Source of the DNA: Clavulina sp. PMI_390
Lineage: Eukaryota; Basidiomycota; Agaricomycetes; Cantharellales; Hydnaceae
Length of the DNA stretch: 64,000 nt
Assembly: GCA_015039315.1 (NCBI GenBank)
Contig: WIDE01000007.1
Span: 652,871 to 716,870, forward strand
Reading direction: 5' to 3'
Position 1 is the stretch's first letter, and every line of letters starts with the position of its first letter. Shown here piece after piece: positions 24,883 through 36,032 of this stretch. The notes below the pieces were generated by a model. That model was not told the origin of the DNA, made no database searches, and saw only the letters and a program-made list of their open reading frames with translations. A program made the position numbers and the translations under genes.

Positions 24883-25800
24883 TTCCAATCATCATGTCAC
24901 CTCATTCGTGGGGAATCTGCCTCCACCTGTTGATAATGAAAGTTTCCTTGCCTCGCTTCCGACCTCGTTTGCTATCCATAAGAGGCTAGGTTTCCTGCTC
25001 ACAATCGTCCAACGCTTTCTTTCTCGCTCGCTTTTGCCTTTTCACTTAGCATGCGTAGCTTTCCGTGGGCCTTCTGCTTGGATAGGTTCCGGGATAACTT
25101 GGCACGGAGGTTTGTCTTGCACGATCCTCAATTATATGATGGAATTTGAGGGTATTGGAAAGGCTACCCTTTTGTAGCGCTCATCCCAACTATAGAGCCT
25201 TGTACTTACATGAGCGAACTAATGCGAATCGATCGCTGCCACCATCGTTCGATGAGCTGTACGTTTGGCACTGCCACAGCAATTCGATATGTTTTGCCAA
25301 GCACAGCCACTAATGAGGTTTCGAAACTTCGCTGTTTTCCTTACCGAAACCGTGCTGGGTCGCTATCATCGCTTATGCTGCAGGGTATTCAGGAAGCCTC
25401 ATACTGAGATACTTGTCTGCCGTCTATCGAAGCTGAGATTGTGCGAGAAACCAGCCTCAGCGAGGTTAAACGTTCCAAAAGCGTAGATTGGTTGTTGAGC
25501 GATGCCTAGCGTCGCTTTTTCCAGTCAATGGACCGAATAAGCTCTGATGTCTATGGGCGAGTCCACTTTGGGTTCCTTGTCCAAGTTCAAAGCGTGGCTA
25601 TCTACTACTCCCGTCCATGACACAAGTTTCAGGTTGTCCCCGATATTGCTTTCAGGAGTGTTAAGCTACCGATGGCGGTTCCCTTCCTCGGGGGGTTTGC
25701 TTCTACAGTGTTTGATGGTCAAACTAGACTGCCACATGTAGCCATATGTTTAGACTTGTGGACCTTGCCCCCTCTCCCCTGGGTCTCACTTCGGGACACC
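24883..25800. other. Intergenic region between RdRP copies B and C
   Basis: This 918-bp region contains the 3' end of copy B and presumably the promoter of copy C. I looked here for a counterpart of the 19-nt first exon plus LTPEA exon of copies A and B and did not find one. Short open frames have no supported product. Confidence 0.45.
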
Positions 25801-28800
25801 ATGCCTAAGGCTTCTCAGAGACGCCACGAGAGGCGGAAAGCTCAAGGCCGACATCCTATATCTCAGAAGGGTGATACTGACGCTGAACTAGTGTGTCCGC
25901 AGGTCGATCCCGTTGCTGTCTCACCTCGCACCCCATCACGTCAGCGGCGAGATCCTCCTCTACCGCCTGCTAAACGGGCCAAACGGCTAGAGACAATCCA
26001 GTCCATCGGTAAGTGGATCTCCTTGGTACCTGATTTGACGCTTCGTTAGCTAACTAGTATTGCTCTAGTTGACGAGCTACATGAGCCGCAACAAGCGGAA
26101 GCCACTTCCCTTGCATCCATTGCAGCCCCAATTTTTGGGCCAGCCCCACCACCGAAAGGTATAGTTCGAATCCAATATCATAGAGCTTTCGTTGTGTTGA
26201 CTCCTTCAAACCCACAACAGAGAGAGAACCCATCTCTCCTCAACAGGGTCCCGGCGAATATATATTCATCGGCTTCAATCCTCAGTTGCAGGCTCTCATG
26301 GATCGTTGCTGCTTACCCTGGGCAGTGCAATACGAGGTTTCACGATATCGCACCCAGCCCGTGACCTATCAGCTCTCGTCACATGAATGGGAAGATATCT
26401 TCACCGAGCTTCGTAAAGCTAACTTGGCCACAAGAACTGAGGACGGTCACCCCGATGGTAACAATACCGAGGCCCGCCAAGTCTTTCCTTTGGTTCAAGC
26501 AGTGTTCCAACAGCGTCGCCGGTCAAAAGATTCAGGCACAAAAGAGGCGCAGCTGAACATTATGAGCCTTGAAGCTGAGACCTCCCGGGGCAGGGCAAAG
26601 GACCCCTACATTGAGCTTGACTTTGAGGAGAAAGCTATACTTGCTGGCTCAGGTGCTGGCCTTGGGGTGTCACCTAATTCGCCTAACGGTTTTGGATGGT
26701 ATGGTGGTCAAGGTGAGTCCCCGCGTGTACAGGTTTTTGACTGCTGCTGTTTCTGAAACGATCAATGCAGTCGCTCAGCGTGTTGCCTTGACGGTGCAGC
26801 CAACAAAAAGTACCGATGTCGTTGCTGCGAAGCCTACGACTGATCAGTTCAACCTCGTCCTCATGAAACACAAGATTGCACCATCCAATCGCGTTGCTCG
26901 TAAGATTGGCTCACGGCGGGTCTTGCAAATCTCTATTTCGGACGAGGCAAAGCAATGCGAGACTCTCCGAGACTACTTCGTTGGGACGAAGTTTGTGCTC
27001 AATGGGCGCATATATGAGGCTATTTGTGCGAAGGAAGGGACGGTGTACCTCATCGAAACTGGGACTTATGCCGAGGGAGGCGTGCAGCTGCCGCCATTCG
27101 ACTACATATCCAACAATGGGAGAATGAGTTGGGAAGAGTTCATCAACTGGCATAATCCCATCAGGTTCAATTCTCACCAGGCGAGTTTCCCTTGCGTCAT
27201 CACATGTCTAATGGGGACTCATTGTGCTTTACCATACATAGGCAATATCGAAATGGTCGGCTCGTTTACCGCTCGCACTTTCTCGTTCTACACCTGTATG
27301 CGTATTCGACCCGCTCAATATCTCCGAAATAGACGACACTTGGAACGGAGGAAAGAAATATACTTGGGAGGTTATGACGGACGGCTGCGGGTTTATGAAT
27401 CGAGCAGGTACGTTTACATCCTCGATCAGCTCATCGTTGGTTGCTATAATGCCTTTGGGCAGCAGTTGCAGTACAGGTTCAGAAAGCTTTCAATTTGAAG
27501 GACATGCCTAGTGCCATCCAGGCTCGAGTTGGAGGCGTGAAGGGAATGGTCAGTCGGTTCAACTCATACAGAGGATTGGACTTTGACGAAGCGATATATT
27601 CCTTGCTAGTTCATGTTGCATCCATCTCCTGATGAAAATGCTGCAACTCAGACCCAGCCTCGACTTTGGTGTCGCTCGTCTCAGGTCAAAATTCGCTATG
27701 GGCAACACTTCCTGTTCAGTTCAGACACATCCCAGCTCACTCTTGACGTTCTGCGCTGTTCCAAGTCCAAGATTCCCGCTAATTCTTCCAAGGATGTTAT
27801 TGTCTGTCTCTATGAATGTGGAGTCGACGCTTCCATCTTCATAAAAATCCTTCTCGAAGCGCTGGACAAAAAGTTTGAGTCCCTCGCGACGTGGGACAAC
27901 GAAGATGCTTGTATCCAGCTGTGGCGCGCAATATTCGACCTTGAACATGTCCTCCAGGGTCGGCTACGTCGGGAGAAGGCTGGGCATGGCGAGGTTGCCG
28001 ACCGCTTGGAGCTAGACCCAGAGCTCGAGGTAGAAGATGAATGCGGCCATACTGATATGGCCGCCTCAAAAGGCCTAGAGCAATCGTTTGATACATCGGC
28101 AGGGCCAGGGCTGCCAGAGGAGGTCCTTCAGTTCTTGATGCAGGGTTACCATCCCAACAGGGCCCCAATCTTGCTTGAGAAGCTAGGGATTCTAATAAGA
28201 AAAATCATACTAGAATACGTGTCAAAATATCGCTTGATATTTGAGCGGAGTGCTGAAGCATACGCAGTGCCTGGTAAGTACAATATTCCTGTGTTCGCGG
28301 AGTCAGCTGACCCATAGCCAATCATTTTAGATCCGGGCGAGAGTCTTCAGGAGGGCGAAATTTATTTCCGCAGCAGCACACCATGGAAAAATCCAGATGG
28401 GAGCTGGTCAGACACGATAATTGGCCCAGTCTTGGTATGCTTGATCTGATTGTATTCCACCAGCTATAAATTAATTTTTACTCGTCACTCAGGCTACTCG
28501 TCATCCGTGCAAGGCATGTGTTCCAGTGTCACGAGCATTGAATTCGAGGCTAACGCAGTTATATGCATTTCCAGGTTGCTTCTGATATCCAAAAGGTATG
28601 GTGCAGCGCCGTTTCGCAGTTCCCCACCATCTATGCTGATATGTGTGCTTCAGTTTACTGCGGTTGACCGCCCAGAGCTTCGAGGGTGGGTGGATGTGGT
28701 CATCTTCTCCAGGAAGGGCAAGCGATCGCCTCTTAGCCTGATGGGAGGGGGTGATTATGATGGAGATACGGTCATCGTCATATTTGAGCCCGATATCGTC

Positions 28801-30142
28801 AATGCATTCCGCAATGCCCCGCTATTGCCTGGCGGTCTCTGTCAGGGTGACCCACCTGAAGGTTTTATAGAGAAGTTCTTCGACAATTCTCCAGAAATGT
28901 TAGACGAGCACTTGGAAAAAAAGAAGGATCCCACGGCCGTGGTACGCGTTTTGCAAAAGGCAGCTGTTGCACCGCTGGAGAATGACTACGACGTAGGGAT
29001 GTATTCAAAAATGTGAGCCCCTTATATGTCCGTCAATTATTGAATCGCGTTGATTTGAGGTGGTCCCTTCTCCAGGGCCGAGAAAGGTACTGTCATGTTC
29101 TTAATCCTCATATATTCGCGCTCATACTTGATATCTGTCACAGCCGGTATCATGCTTGGTTTCCATTCTGCCGAGAAGAATGAGCTAGCCCAGAAGTGAG
29201 TTCATATTCTTAGCATTTTTGCCTATGATGCTGATAGTCATGTTGTAGGTTCTGTCTGTGTCTTGACGGCGCAAAGGCTGGTCGGACTATAAAACCCTCT
29301 ACCAGGAACGAAGATAAGCAACGTTGGGATTCGATTGGTCTCCCGCCATCTCGTGGAGGTAAAACGGGTTTCACAGAAGATCCCCACGCTGCTCCAATCC
29401 ATAAGGTGGCTAAGAGAGACTCGGCCTTGAGGCCCGACGTTATTGAACTGCTTTGGGAAGCGGGACAGAAAAAAGCGGTGAGATTAAATTCTACCTTTCG
29501 CCCCAGTTGTGGATAGGATGGTCGCTCATAGCCACTACGGTGGTTTTTATCAGATCGAATTTCGCGATTTACTAGCAGGTCGTATTCAGAAGCTTAGCTG
29601 GTACAATGACCCTGCTTTGCGCGAACCATTCGAGTCTGCCTGTGCGCGTGCCAGTGCGTCGAAGAACCCTGTCATCGGTGCTGCGATGCTGGAAGACATC
29701 GAGAATATCAAGAAAGCCGTTGACTTTGCGCGGGGGGCGTACGACAAGCGCCCAGCACCAAAGGGCCAGACCTGGAAGCAGCGGCGCGATATCATCGATT
29801 CGATTGCGAGGGAGCTAAAAGTTTCGATTCGTGCTCTTGATTTGGTTGTTCTAAGCCCGTTGGACAAGGAGAGGGTGGCTGCCAGCTATGCATATGTGAT
29901 GGATATGGATCGTTGCAGGGGTACCAGTTCGGCCAACAAGGGCACGCAGTATGTGATAACGGCCCACCTTCAGATAGTCTTTTCTGTTAGCGTCTAACTG
30001 ATTTTTGTGTAGCTTCCCTTTCGACATGATGTTCCACGAGCTCGCAAATATCAAGGCTCAGAGCCAACCGAACAGTGCCACTATCACACAAGAATTTCTC
30101 ACGTCTCTCGTCGTGCACTCTAGTTTCCTGCGTAAGGGATAA
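25801..30142 (+). CDS. RNA-dependent RNA polymerase, tandem copy C (divergent)
   Basis: The third copy begins MPKASQRRHERRKAQ at the ATG of 25801 and lacks the LTPEA module of A and B, but retains a LPPAKRAKRLE block matching LTPAERAKR. The catalytic body is complete: PWAVQYEVSRYRTQ, LVLMKHKIAPSNRVARKIGS, AISKWSARLPLALSRS, VMTDGCGFMN, AIQARVGGVKGM, LWCRSSQVKIRYG, and LMGGGDYDGDTV with DYDGD at 28753-28767. Micro-exons are conserved at 28493-28513, 28575-28595 and 29076-29086. The intron after the first of these starts with GC rather than GT. The linker between LRRE and the acidic region is shorter than in A and B. The C-terminus is LVVHSSFLRKG. No inactivating change was seen; an in-frame ATG upstream at 25672 is possible but has no paralogue support. 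Confidence 0.9.
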
Positions 30143-30595
30143 ATCTTTAATTCGGATCGGTTTTCCTTGCGACCTATTCAACCTAACGTCGTAGACGACT
30201 CAAATTCTTCCACCACTTCTCTTGTCTTATCGCGTTTTTGACATCATTTCGCTTTCGTCAATGGATTCCCCACGCTTTCAATCGCTGTCTTGTTCTCTTT
30301 CAGGCCTTGTTATCCATATGCTATGTGCAGCGTTCCTGCGAGTGCTGTCCTGCCAGTGTATCTTGTAGCTGTACTATCCACTTCCGCTCTCAGTGTTCGC
30401 GCCCGTTTTTCTTCTTCGTCTCTTTCAACCACGATATCCTTGATTCCAGATAATACACGCAAACGTTCTGCATTCCACTTGTTTCCCAGGCCATTTTCCT
30501 CATCATTGTGACGAGTGACGAATGAATTTGCCTCGACTTGTTTGTTGACGCCGACGTGCCAGTGTGTTGGTTGTCCTCCCCTCCAATATTTGAAT
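30143..30595. other. Intergenic, pyrimidine-rich leader region
   Basis: This 453-bp stretch runs from the end of RdRP copy C to the Ser/Pro-rich gene. Its plus strand is rich in C and T (for example around 30230-30440), as is common just upstream of fungal transcription starts. No gene is supported here on either strand. Confidence 0.45.
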
Positions 30596-32805
30596 ATGCT
30601 GTCGGGACTGTGGTCTGGGACAGCCTTTGCGGGCTCGAGCTCGTCCACTGACGTGCTTCCACTCCAAGCGCCCAGCGTCGCTGATTCCGGCGACGGGACT
30701 GTTGAACCTACTGGCAGACGCGTGGAGCCCAAATCGCCGCTGGAGAATCATGCCGACAATCTAATTGACCCAGCATCACCTGTCTCTATTTCTGGTGTTC
30801 CCTCTAGTCCTCCACGCCCACGACTACAGCGCGCCTCGACAGACTCTGTGAAGGTTTCTATGAGCAAACCCAAAGAGTCTGTGCATGATCGTGTCCTTGG
30901 GTCCCTCCTTGCTCCCTTGACCGGCGGTGCTGGGTCCAAATCGTCTGCGAATGCTCCTACGAGCGCATCTGCGGCATTTCCTAATGGCCCGGAGGACGTC
31001 TTTAACCCTGCGTCGGGTGCTCATGCTGGGGTGTTGAGAGCAACTGCTGCCGATACCACCACCTCGGCAACGACCCCTGGCCCTCACCCTAATGGAGCGA
31101 CCGAGACACCAAAGGAGAAAGAAATCGACCCGGTCCAAGCTCACGCTGATATGTGGGCCCAGTTGTCCAAAATACGCGTTCTCCAAAGCGATATTGCAAA
31201 AATGCACTTGGCCCTCGACCGTCCGGGCATCGTCGAGAGCTCATCAGCTGCGAGCGCAGGCGATGCTCGCAAAGCCTCAAGACACTCTGCGAGGACCGAG
31301 ACGCTCATGACGAACGCAGCCACACTCGCCACTTCTGCAGGCCGAAGTGGCACAATGGGAACTCACCAGTCCCTTGGTGGGGCTATTGGGTCTCCTTTGA
31401 GCCCGGCCACCATGGGCACCGGCTTTGGCACAATTCCACACCAACCCAAATCCCAGAGCACAGACGATGCGGTCGTTGACGAGTTTGCGAGACGGAAAGA
31501 GGCCATTGGTTCTATCATGGCCAAGGTAAGTCCACGTTAGTTACCTTGTCTTGCACTCCCACAGACTGACGTATCACACTTTATTACTAGCTCGACGCTC
31601 TATCTGTAGCAGTTACAGAGTTCCACACCCTTCCTACCCCTCCACTCAACTTCCCATCTCCTTCAACAGCAACGTCCTCTCGCGCCAACTCGCTCCAACC
31701 CTTTGCCCCTCTCAAAACGCCCAATAGCATCCCGATGAACTCACCGTGGGCTCGGCCGCCTTCATCCATGAGCGACCACAGTCTGACAGGGAGCGCTACT
31801 GCTATAAATAGTGGTTTTGGTGGCTTCGGGAGCACACCGAGACCAGTATCGCCTCCCTTACGACGAACGAATACTGCTCCAATGTCGTCGAATGCTCCCA
31901 CAGCAGGGAGGTCGGACACCCGACGCTCGAGCGCAGGATCCCCTGTCCCTTCCTCCTCAACACCTTATCCCATGACCTCGGCTCTCACTTCACCCCGCTC
32001 TCCTTCGCCTACATCTCCATCGCCACTCCTAACACCAACAACCAACAGTCCATCAACGCCATTTGCGCCTCCTCATCCTGCTCGTAGAAGCATGGCCATT
32101 ACTCCCTCACCTCTAGCGCACAGCATCAACATCTCTCCTCCCTCTTCGCCTCCTAGCACCATTCGACGAACTGCTCCGACGTCCCCTGGGATGCGCTCGG
32201 ACGATGGAGACGAGTATGAAGAGTCCACTCCGCTGATGCAACTTGCTCCACCTCCCGCAGCCGTAATTTCGCCGATGGGCAAAGGTCCCGTGCAATCACT
32301 TCCGGTGCTGGAACGACAGCGGCTCTCGACGCTCTACGAACCGCCAGGATCGGAATATCGTTCCAGTCGAGGAAGCGATCTCCTTCGGGAACTCGAGATA
32401 GCAGAGGCCAGCAGTATCAGGAAGAGCGTATCAAGCAGTAAGAAGACCGCCAAGCGAAGAGGTCGGCGGCCGGGCGGCGGCGGTGGTAGTGATGACGAAG
32501 AGGACGAAGATGAAGACGAGTACGAGCTCGCACCACTCGCACCTCCACCCCCAATATCAACCCTCGCCGTCCCACGTTCTCGTCCACGATCTCATCCGCA
32601 TGCCCAACAACATGCTGGGTACGGGAATCGAACGGCGAGTAATACGTCCTCGTCTACGCAGTCGAGTGGGATTGAGCGTGTTATGCATGTGGATGGCGTG
32701 CCTGTTCCGCTTGCGCCTGGGTCGTTCAAGGTTACGAGCCATCATGAGAGTCCGCCGGGGACGCCAAATAGTTTGCAGACTAGTGCGGCGCTGCCTACCC
32801 CTTGA
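30596..32805 (+). CDS. Disordered Ser/Pro-rich protein, function unknown
   Basis: Two exons (30596-31525 and 31591-32805) join in frame to 714 residues. Starting MLSGLWSGTAFAG, the protein is almost entirely low-complexity Ser/Pro/Thr. A short ordered, possibly coiled-coil segment lies around residues 175-210 (DMWAQLSKIRVLQSDIAKMH), and a second (DEFARRKEAIGSIMAKLDAL) spans the intron. The C-terminal third has a basic block (KKTAKRRGRRPGGGGG) directly followed by an acidic run (SDDEEDEDEDEYE), then LAPLAPPPP. Many SP and TP pairs suggest heavy proline-directed phosphorylation. I do not recognise a family. The basic-acidic block might act in nuclear localisation, but that is inference. Confidence 0.8.
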
Positions 32806-32970
32806 TACTCTCTGAGAAGACTGGCTACTGCTTCCTTGTCGAGTCCTAGCTTGATCAAAATCGGATGGGTATACATGTGCATCATTTAACGATTTTACGA
32901 CGCGACCAGCTCTGCGACACACTAAAATATGATATAAAGTAACTAGCTTTTGGGAATGGATAATATCGCA

Positions 32971-34271
32971 TCAATTCTTCTGTTTCTTGGCCTGACTGAG
33001 TGACAGCGCACGCTCATCCTCATCCCTCTGGAGTTGGACATAATAAGGGTACGCCATCAGTACTCCCGGACCAAAGAAGGCGCCTCCCAGGAGTGAGATT
33101 CCCAGAGCTCGACGAAAAGTCTGCAAGCTTGAGAACGCCCAGGACCAAGCTCCGCCTAACCATATGGAGGCATAGATGAAGAGCGCGTCCCATTGCAGAA
33201 AACGCTTTGCCTCTCCAGGAAGGCCCAAAGCCATCAGCTCTTCTACAGATTGGTAGTGGAATTCAAATGGATATGGGAAGAGGAAATCCGCCAGCATTCG
33301 TAATGGTGTTGGAGAGGACAATATGGTGAGGAGGAACATGAAGTGCCAGGGAACGGGGATAGCGGCAGTGATGAGCAGCAGATGTCGGAGGTGTGTGAGG
33401 GGATTTGAGGAGAGATGCATGGGTTTATTTGATACTAGCCAGTGCCACAATAGCAACATGGTTTGTATGGCCGCTACGCAGAGGGGAAAGGGCTGCCATA
33501 ATGCTATCGTGGTTGGAGTTGGATTCAACACCAATAGCACGGTAATCGGTATCACCCCAAGTACCATCGCAAACATGATCCCTTTGGTGACTGCATTACT
33601 CGGAGCACCAACGGGAAGATTCTTTACTCGACGTTTCGAGCGAGCGAATTGCGCAAATGCGAAAACGATAGGGAACGCGATTCCACCCCCAAGGAGCTGA
33701 GCCCATATGCCCCAGACAAATGACATCACGATTACGAGCATAGGACGCGTCGGGAAGTGTGATGCAGTCTCGATGAGAAGGACCAGCCAAGCGGTAGGTA
33801 ATGAGAGGAAGAATGGAGCATTCACTGCGCGCATCGGAGGGTTGAGAGCAATAGTGAAGACGTTCACCAGCATACACATAAAGTAATCAAGTACATGAAC
33901 CCCTATGTATTTTCGGTACGCTGCGATGCCGATCCCAGCACCACCTGTAGCAGGACAATGTGGCTCAAATGCCTGATCCAATCCGATAGATGCCTGCTGA
34001 ATATACAGGAGATAGAATGCAAGTGTGCCCAAGGAGGCGAAAACCAGAGAACTGGTCAATGCTGCATGTTATGTCACGGCGCAATGAGAGGTCAGCCCCA
34101 AGGGTAACTCAGAGAACTGAAGGAACGAACCTGAAACCATTTCAACCCCCAACACTGAAGCTCACCTCTCCGTTCGCGTTTTACAGCCGATATTAGCCAA
34201 AGAACTAGCCCGTAAGCTGTTGTGAGATATTTTGCGTTACCGAACCCCGGGGATGTGGTTACACGCAGCAT
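32971..34271 (-). CDS. Polytopic membrane protein, function unknown (5' end uncertain)
   Basis: The main exon (about 32971-34061) encodes some 360 residues with about eight hydrophobic segments, for example near FASLGTLAFYLLYI, VIVMSFVWGIWAQLLGGG, GIMFAMVLGVIPITVLLVL and ALGISLLGGAFFGPGVLMAY, and a charged C-terminus (QRDEDERALSLSQAKKQKN). It has no ATG in its 5' part. A GT-AG junction (donor GAG/GTGAGC near 34165, acceptor near 34062) joins it in frame to an upstream exon with the ATG near 34271 and the segment LTTAYGLVLWLISAVKRERR. A further upstream exon cannot be excluded. Conserved-looking polar motifs inside the membrane region (EPHCPATGGAGIG, FEFHYQSVEELMALG) suggest an enzyme or transporter. 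Fungal membrane cyclase or acyltransferase families are possible, but I cannot assign one. Confidence 0.65.
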
Positions 34272-35210
34272 CAACGAGCGCTTGGGCGGTCGTAAAGGTT
34301 TGTCCGTGGTGGAGAGAGTGTAACAAGAGTAATACGAAGGTAGATTTATTATCCACGGGCAGCGTGATAACGCAATGCGGAGAAATCAAGGAGGATTTTC
34401 AGGATATACATCACGGAGGTAAGCATCTGGAAACTGGGTGAAGGGGTCTGGCTAACATAAGATCGTTCTCGGCGTGGGCAAAAGGATCAGAATCTGAAAC
34501 AACTGATAAATGAAACCTCACCGACAAATCCCCAGCACCACCAGCACCACCAGCACCACCAGCACCACCACAAACGGCATCTGCTCAGCACTATACGATA
34601 CAATATTATCAAGTCTTGATATAGAGAGGACATGGAGGGAGTAGTTATGCTCGGCGTGTGGCGAAAAGACTCAATTAGATGGCCGGCCAAGTCTCAACAG
34701 CCCCAACGCCTTATGATCGGCAGTAATAGGCCAAATGACCAATTGACAGGGTGAATATTTTGACAGGTCAGATGAATTCTGGACGGGTTGAAGGTAATAA
34801 AGAATATGGGGGTGTAATTGTCATAGAGCACGGGAGCCTTGTATTGGACAGGCCCCAGCCTAGGGGCGTAGAGACAAGTAAAGGATAGGTAAAAAAGTTT
34901 AAAGGAGTGTTGAAGTTCGGAGTTCGGCTCAGGTCGCATCAAAACCCGCAGGAAAGCGTGCCATGAACCGTTCTACGTACATAAAAACGGTTCGCACAAA
35001 CCACGAGCCAGGAGGCGAGCGAAATTAGAGATCAAGTGAGTGCATGATAGAGAGAAGAATAATCTTTCTAGGAGACTTCAAGGAAGGGGGCGAGGGGCAC
35101 ATGAGGGTAAGACGGCAAAGACAGACACCTTATCGAGTGAGACGCTGGGATGCGCGAGGTAGGAGTTTTGAACATACTGGTAACTTCGGCAGGGGTTGGG
35201 TCCGAGGAGT
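34272..35210. other. Intergenic region with short tandem repeat
   Basis: About 940 bp between the membrane-protein start and the end of the Gag-like ORF. It contains the 9-bp repeat at 34532-34567. Short open frames on both strands (34694-34942, 35044-35451) have no recognisable product; the last overlaps the Gag ORF antisense. Confidence 0.45.
34532..34567. repeat. Minisatellite, four perfect 9-bp units
   Basis: CCAGCACCA is repeated four times without a mismatch, then decays into CCACAAACG. It lies outside any supported coding region. Such tracts are prone to length change between isolates. Confidence 0.85.
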
Positions 35211-36032
35211 TTACTTTGGCGTCGCAAGCCCCATCCTTCTCCGCCGAATTTCGCGCAACGTTATTTGGAGCTCGCAGCATTCAAGACGCTCGATTTCGTC
35301 GACCCATTCCTCGGTTGAGGCTGACCTGCTGAGAAATCTCCGAAAACGTTCCGGAACCTCGGTCATGATACGGTCTCGTATGGCGAGCTCGGTAGGGGCA
35401 AAGTCATTGCCAAGGAGTATATGGCGCACAGCGAGGTCAAGATTGCGGTGAAAGGCTCGAACGCCCTGTGCCTGGTTGTACTGAACGTTGTCGAACTCGG
35501 CCCATGCCTTGGTCAAGGAAGCCTGGGAAATGAACTCGCTAGCAAGAAGTAGGATGTGCCCTTGAAAGGTGTTTTCGTATCCTCGTCGAGCCACGAAATC
35601 ATCCCCTGCAGGGCCTGTTACGCAGGTCATGTACCACTTCGCCACATTGCCCGTTAGAGCCTGATGAAGGATCTGTATTCGAGCTGCATCGTGGCATTCG
35701 CCCACTAGTTGGTAAATGCGAAGCCAGCTTTCGAGTTGCAACAACCATGACGTGAATGTTGAGAGGTCGTCTTCGCCGTCGTATGTTGGTATGGGGAAGT
35801 TGACACATTCCAAGAAGGATTCAAAAGGAAGTTTGACGGCCTTTTCGACTACCAGTTGGTCCAGTATCTCGGAGACAGTTGAAGCCACTTTCAGTCGAAA
35901 GGAGTGAGCCGAGCTGGAAGGTTGTTTCGAGTACCCTCGCCAATCATCATTGTCACCATGAGGGGTGCTAGAGTGAAGATTTTCGCTGCCAAATTGGCGA
36001 GAATGTAAGAATCTACTGCTGGGGCTAGCCAT
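35211..36032 (-). CDS. Stand-alone retrotransposon Gag-like protein
   Basis: A single 273-residue reading frame with ATG at 36032 (MASPSSRFLHSRQFG). After a Ser-rich N-terminus comes a region typical of Ty3/gypsy-type Gag (Retrotrans_gag family): FTSWLLQLESWLRIYQLVGE, RIQILHQALTGNVAKWYMTC, FISQASLTKAWAEFDNVQYN, GVRAFHRNLDLAVRHILLGN and MTEVPERFRRFLSRSASTEE. There is no zinc knuckle, protease, reverse transcriptase or integrase. The frame ends in a basic tail (REIRRRRMGLATPK) and about 900 bp downstream lacks any pol remnant. It is therefore either a solo remnant of a retroelement that stays open by chance or a Gag-derived host gene. I could not find flanking long terminal repeats by eye. Confidence 0.7.
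   Translation of the reverse strand: MASPSSRFLHSRQFGSENLHSSTPHGDNDDWRGYSKQPSSSAHSFRLKVASTVSEILDQLVVEKAVKLPFESFLECVNFPIPTYDGEDDLSTFTSWLLQLESWLRIYQLVGECHDAARIQILHQALTGNVAKWYMTCVTGPAGDDFVARRGYENTFQGHILLLASEFISQASLTKAWAEFDNVQYNQAQGVRAFHRNLDLAVRHILLGNDFAPTELAIRDRIMTEVPERFRRFLSRSASTEEWVDEIERLECCELQITLREIRRRRMGLATPK

Noticed and set aside
25672..25800. Earlier in-frame ATG for RdRP copy C
   Set aside because: The added residues (for example VPFLGGFASTVFDGQ) match nothing in copies A or B, so 25801 is preferred, though not proven.
20211..30142. Possibility that RdRP copies B or C are pseudogenes
   Set aside because: The exons checked around the N-terminus, core motifs, catalytic loop and C-terminus all join in frame without stops, and the DYDGD motif is intact in both.
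30310..30732. Minus-strand frame of 140 codons overlapping the start of the Ser/Pro-rich gene
   Set aside because: It is antisense to a spliced sense gene and has no recognisable features.
34532..34567. Regular repeat considered as a CRISPR-like array
   Set aside because: Units are 9 bp and contiguous without spacers, and the genome is eukaryotic; it is a minisatellite.
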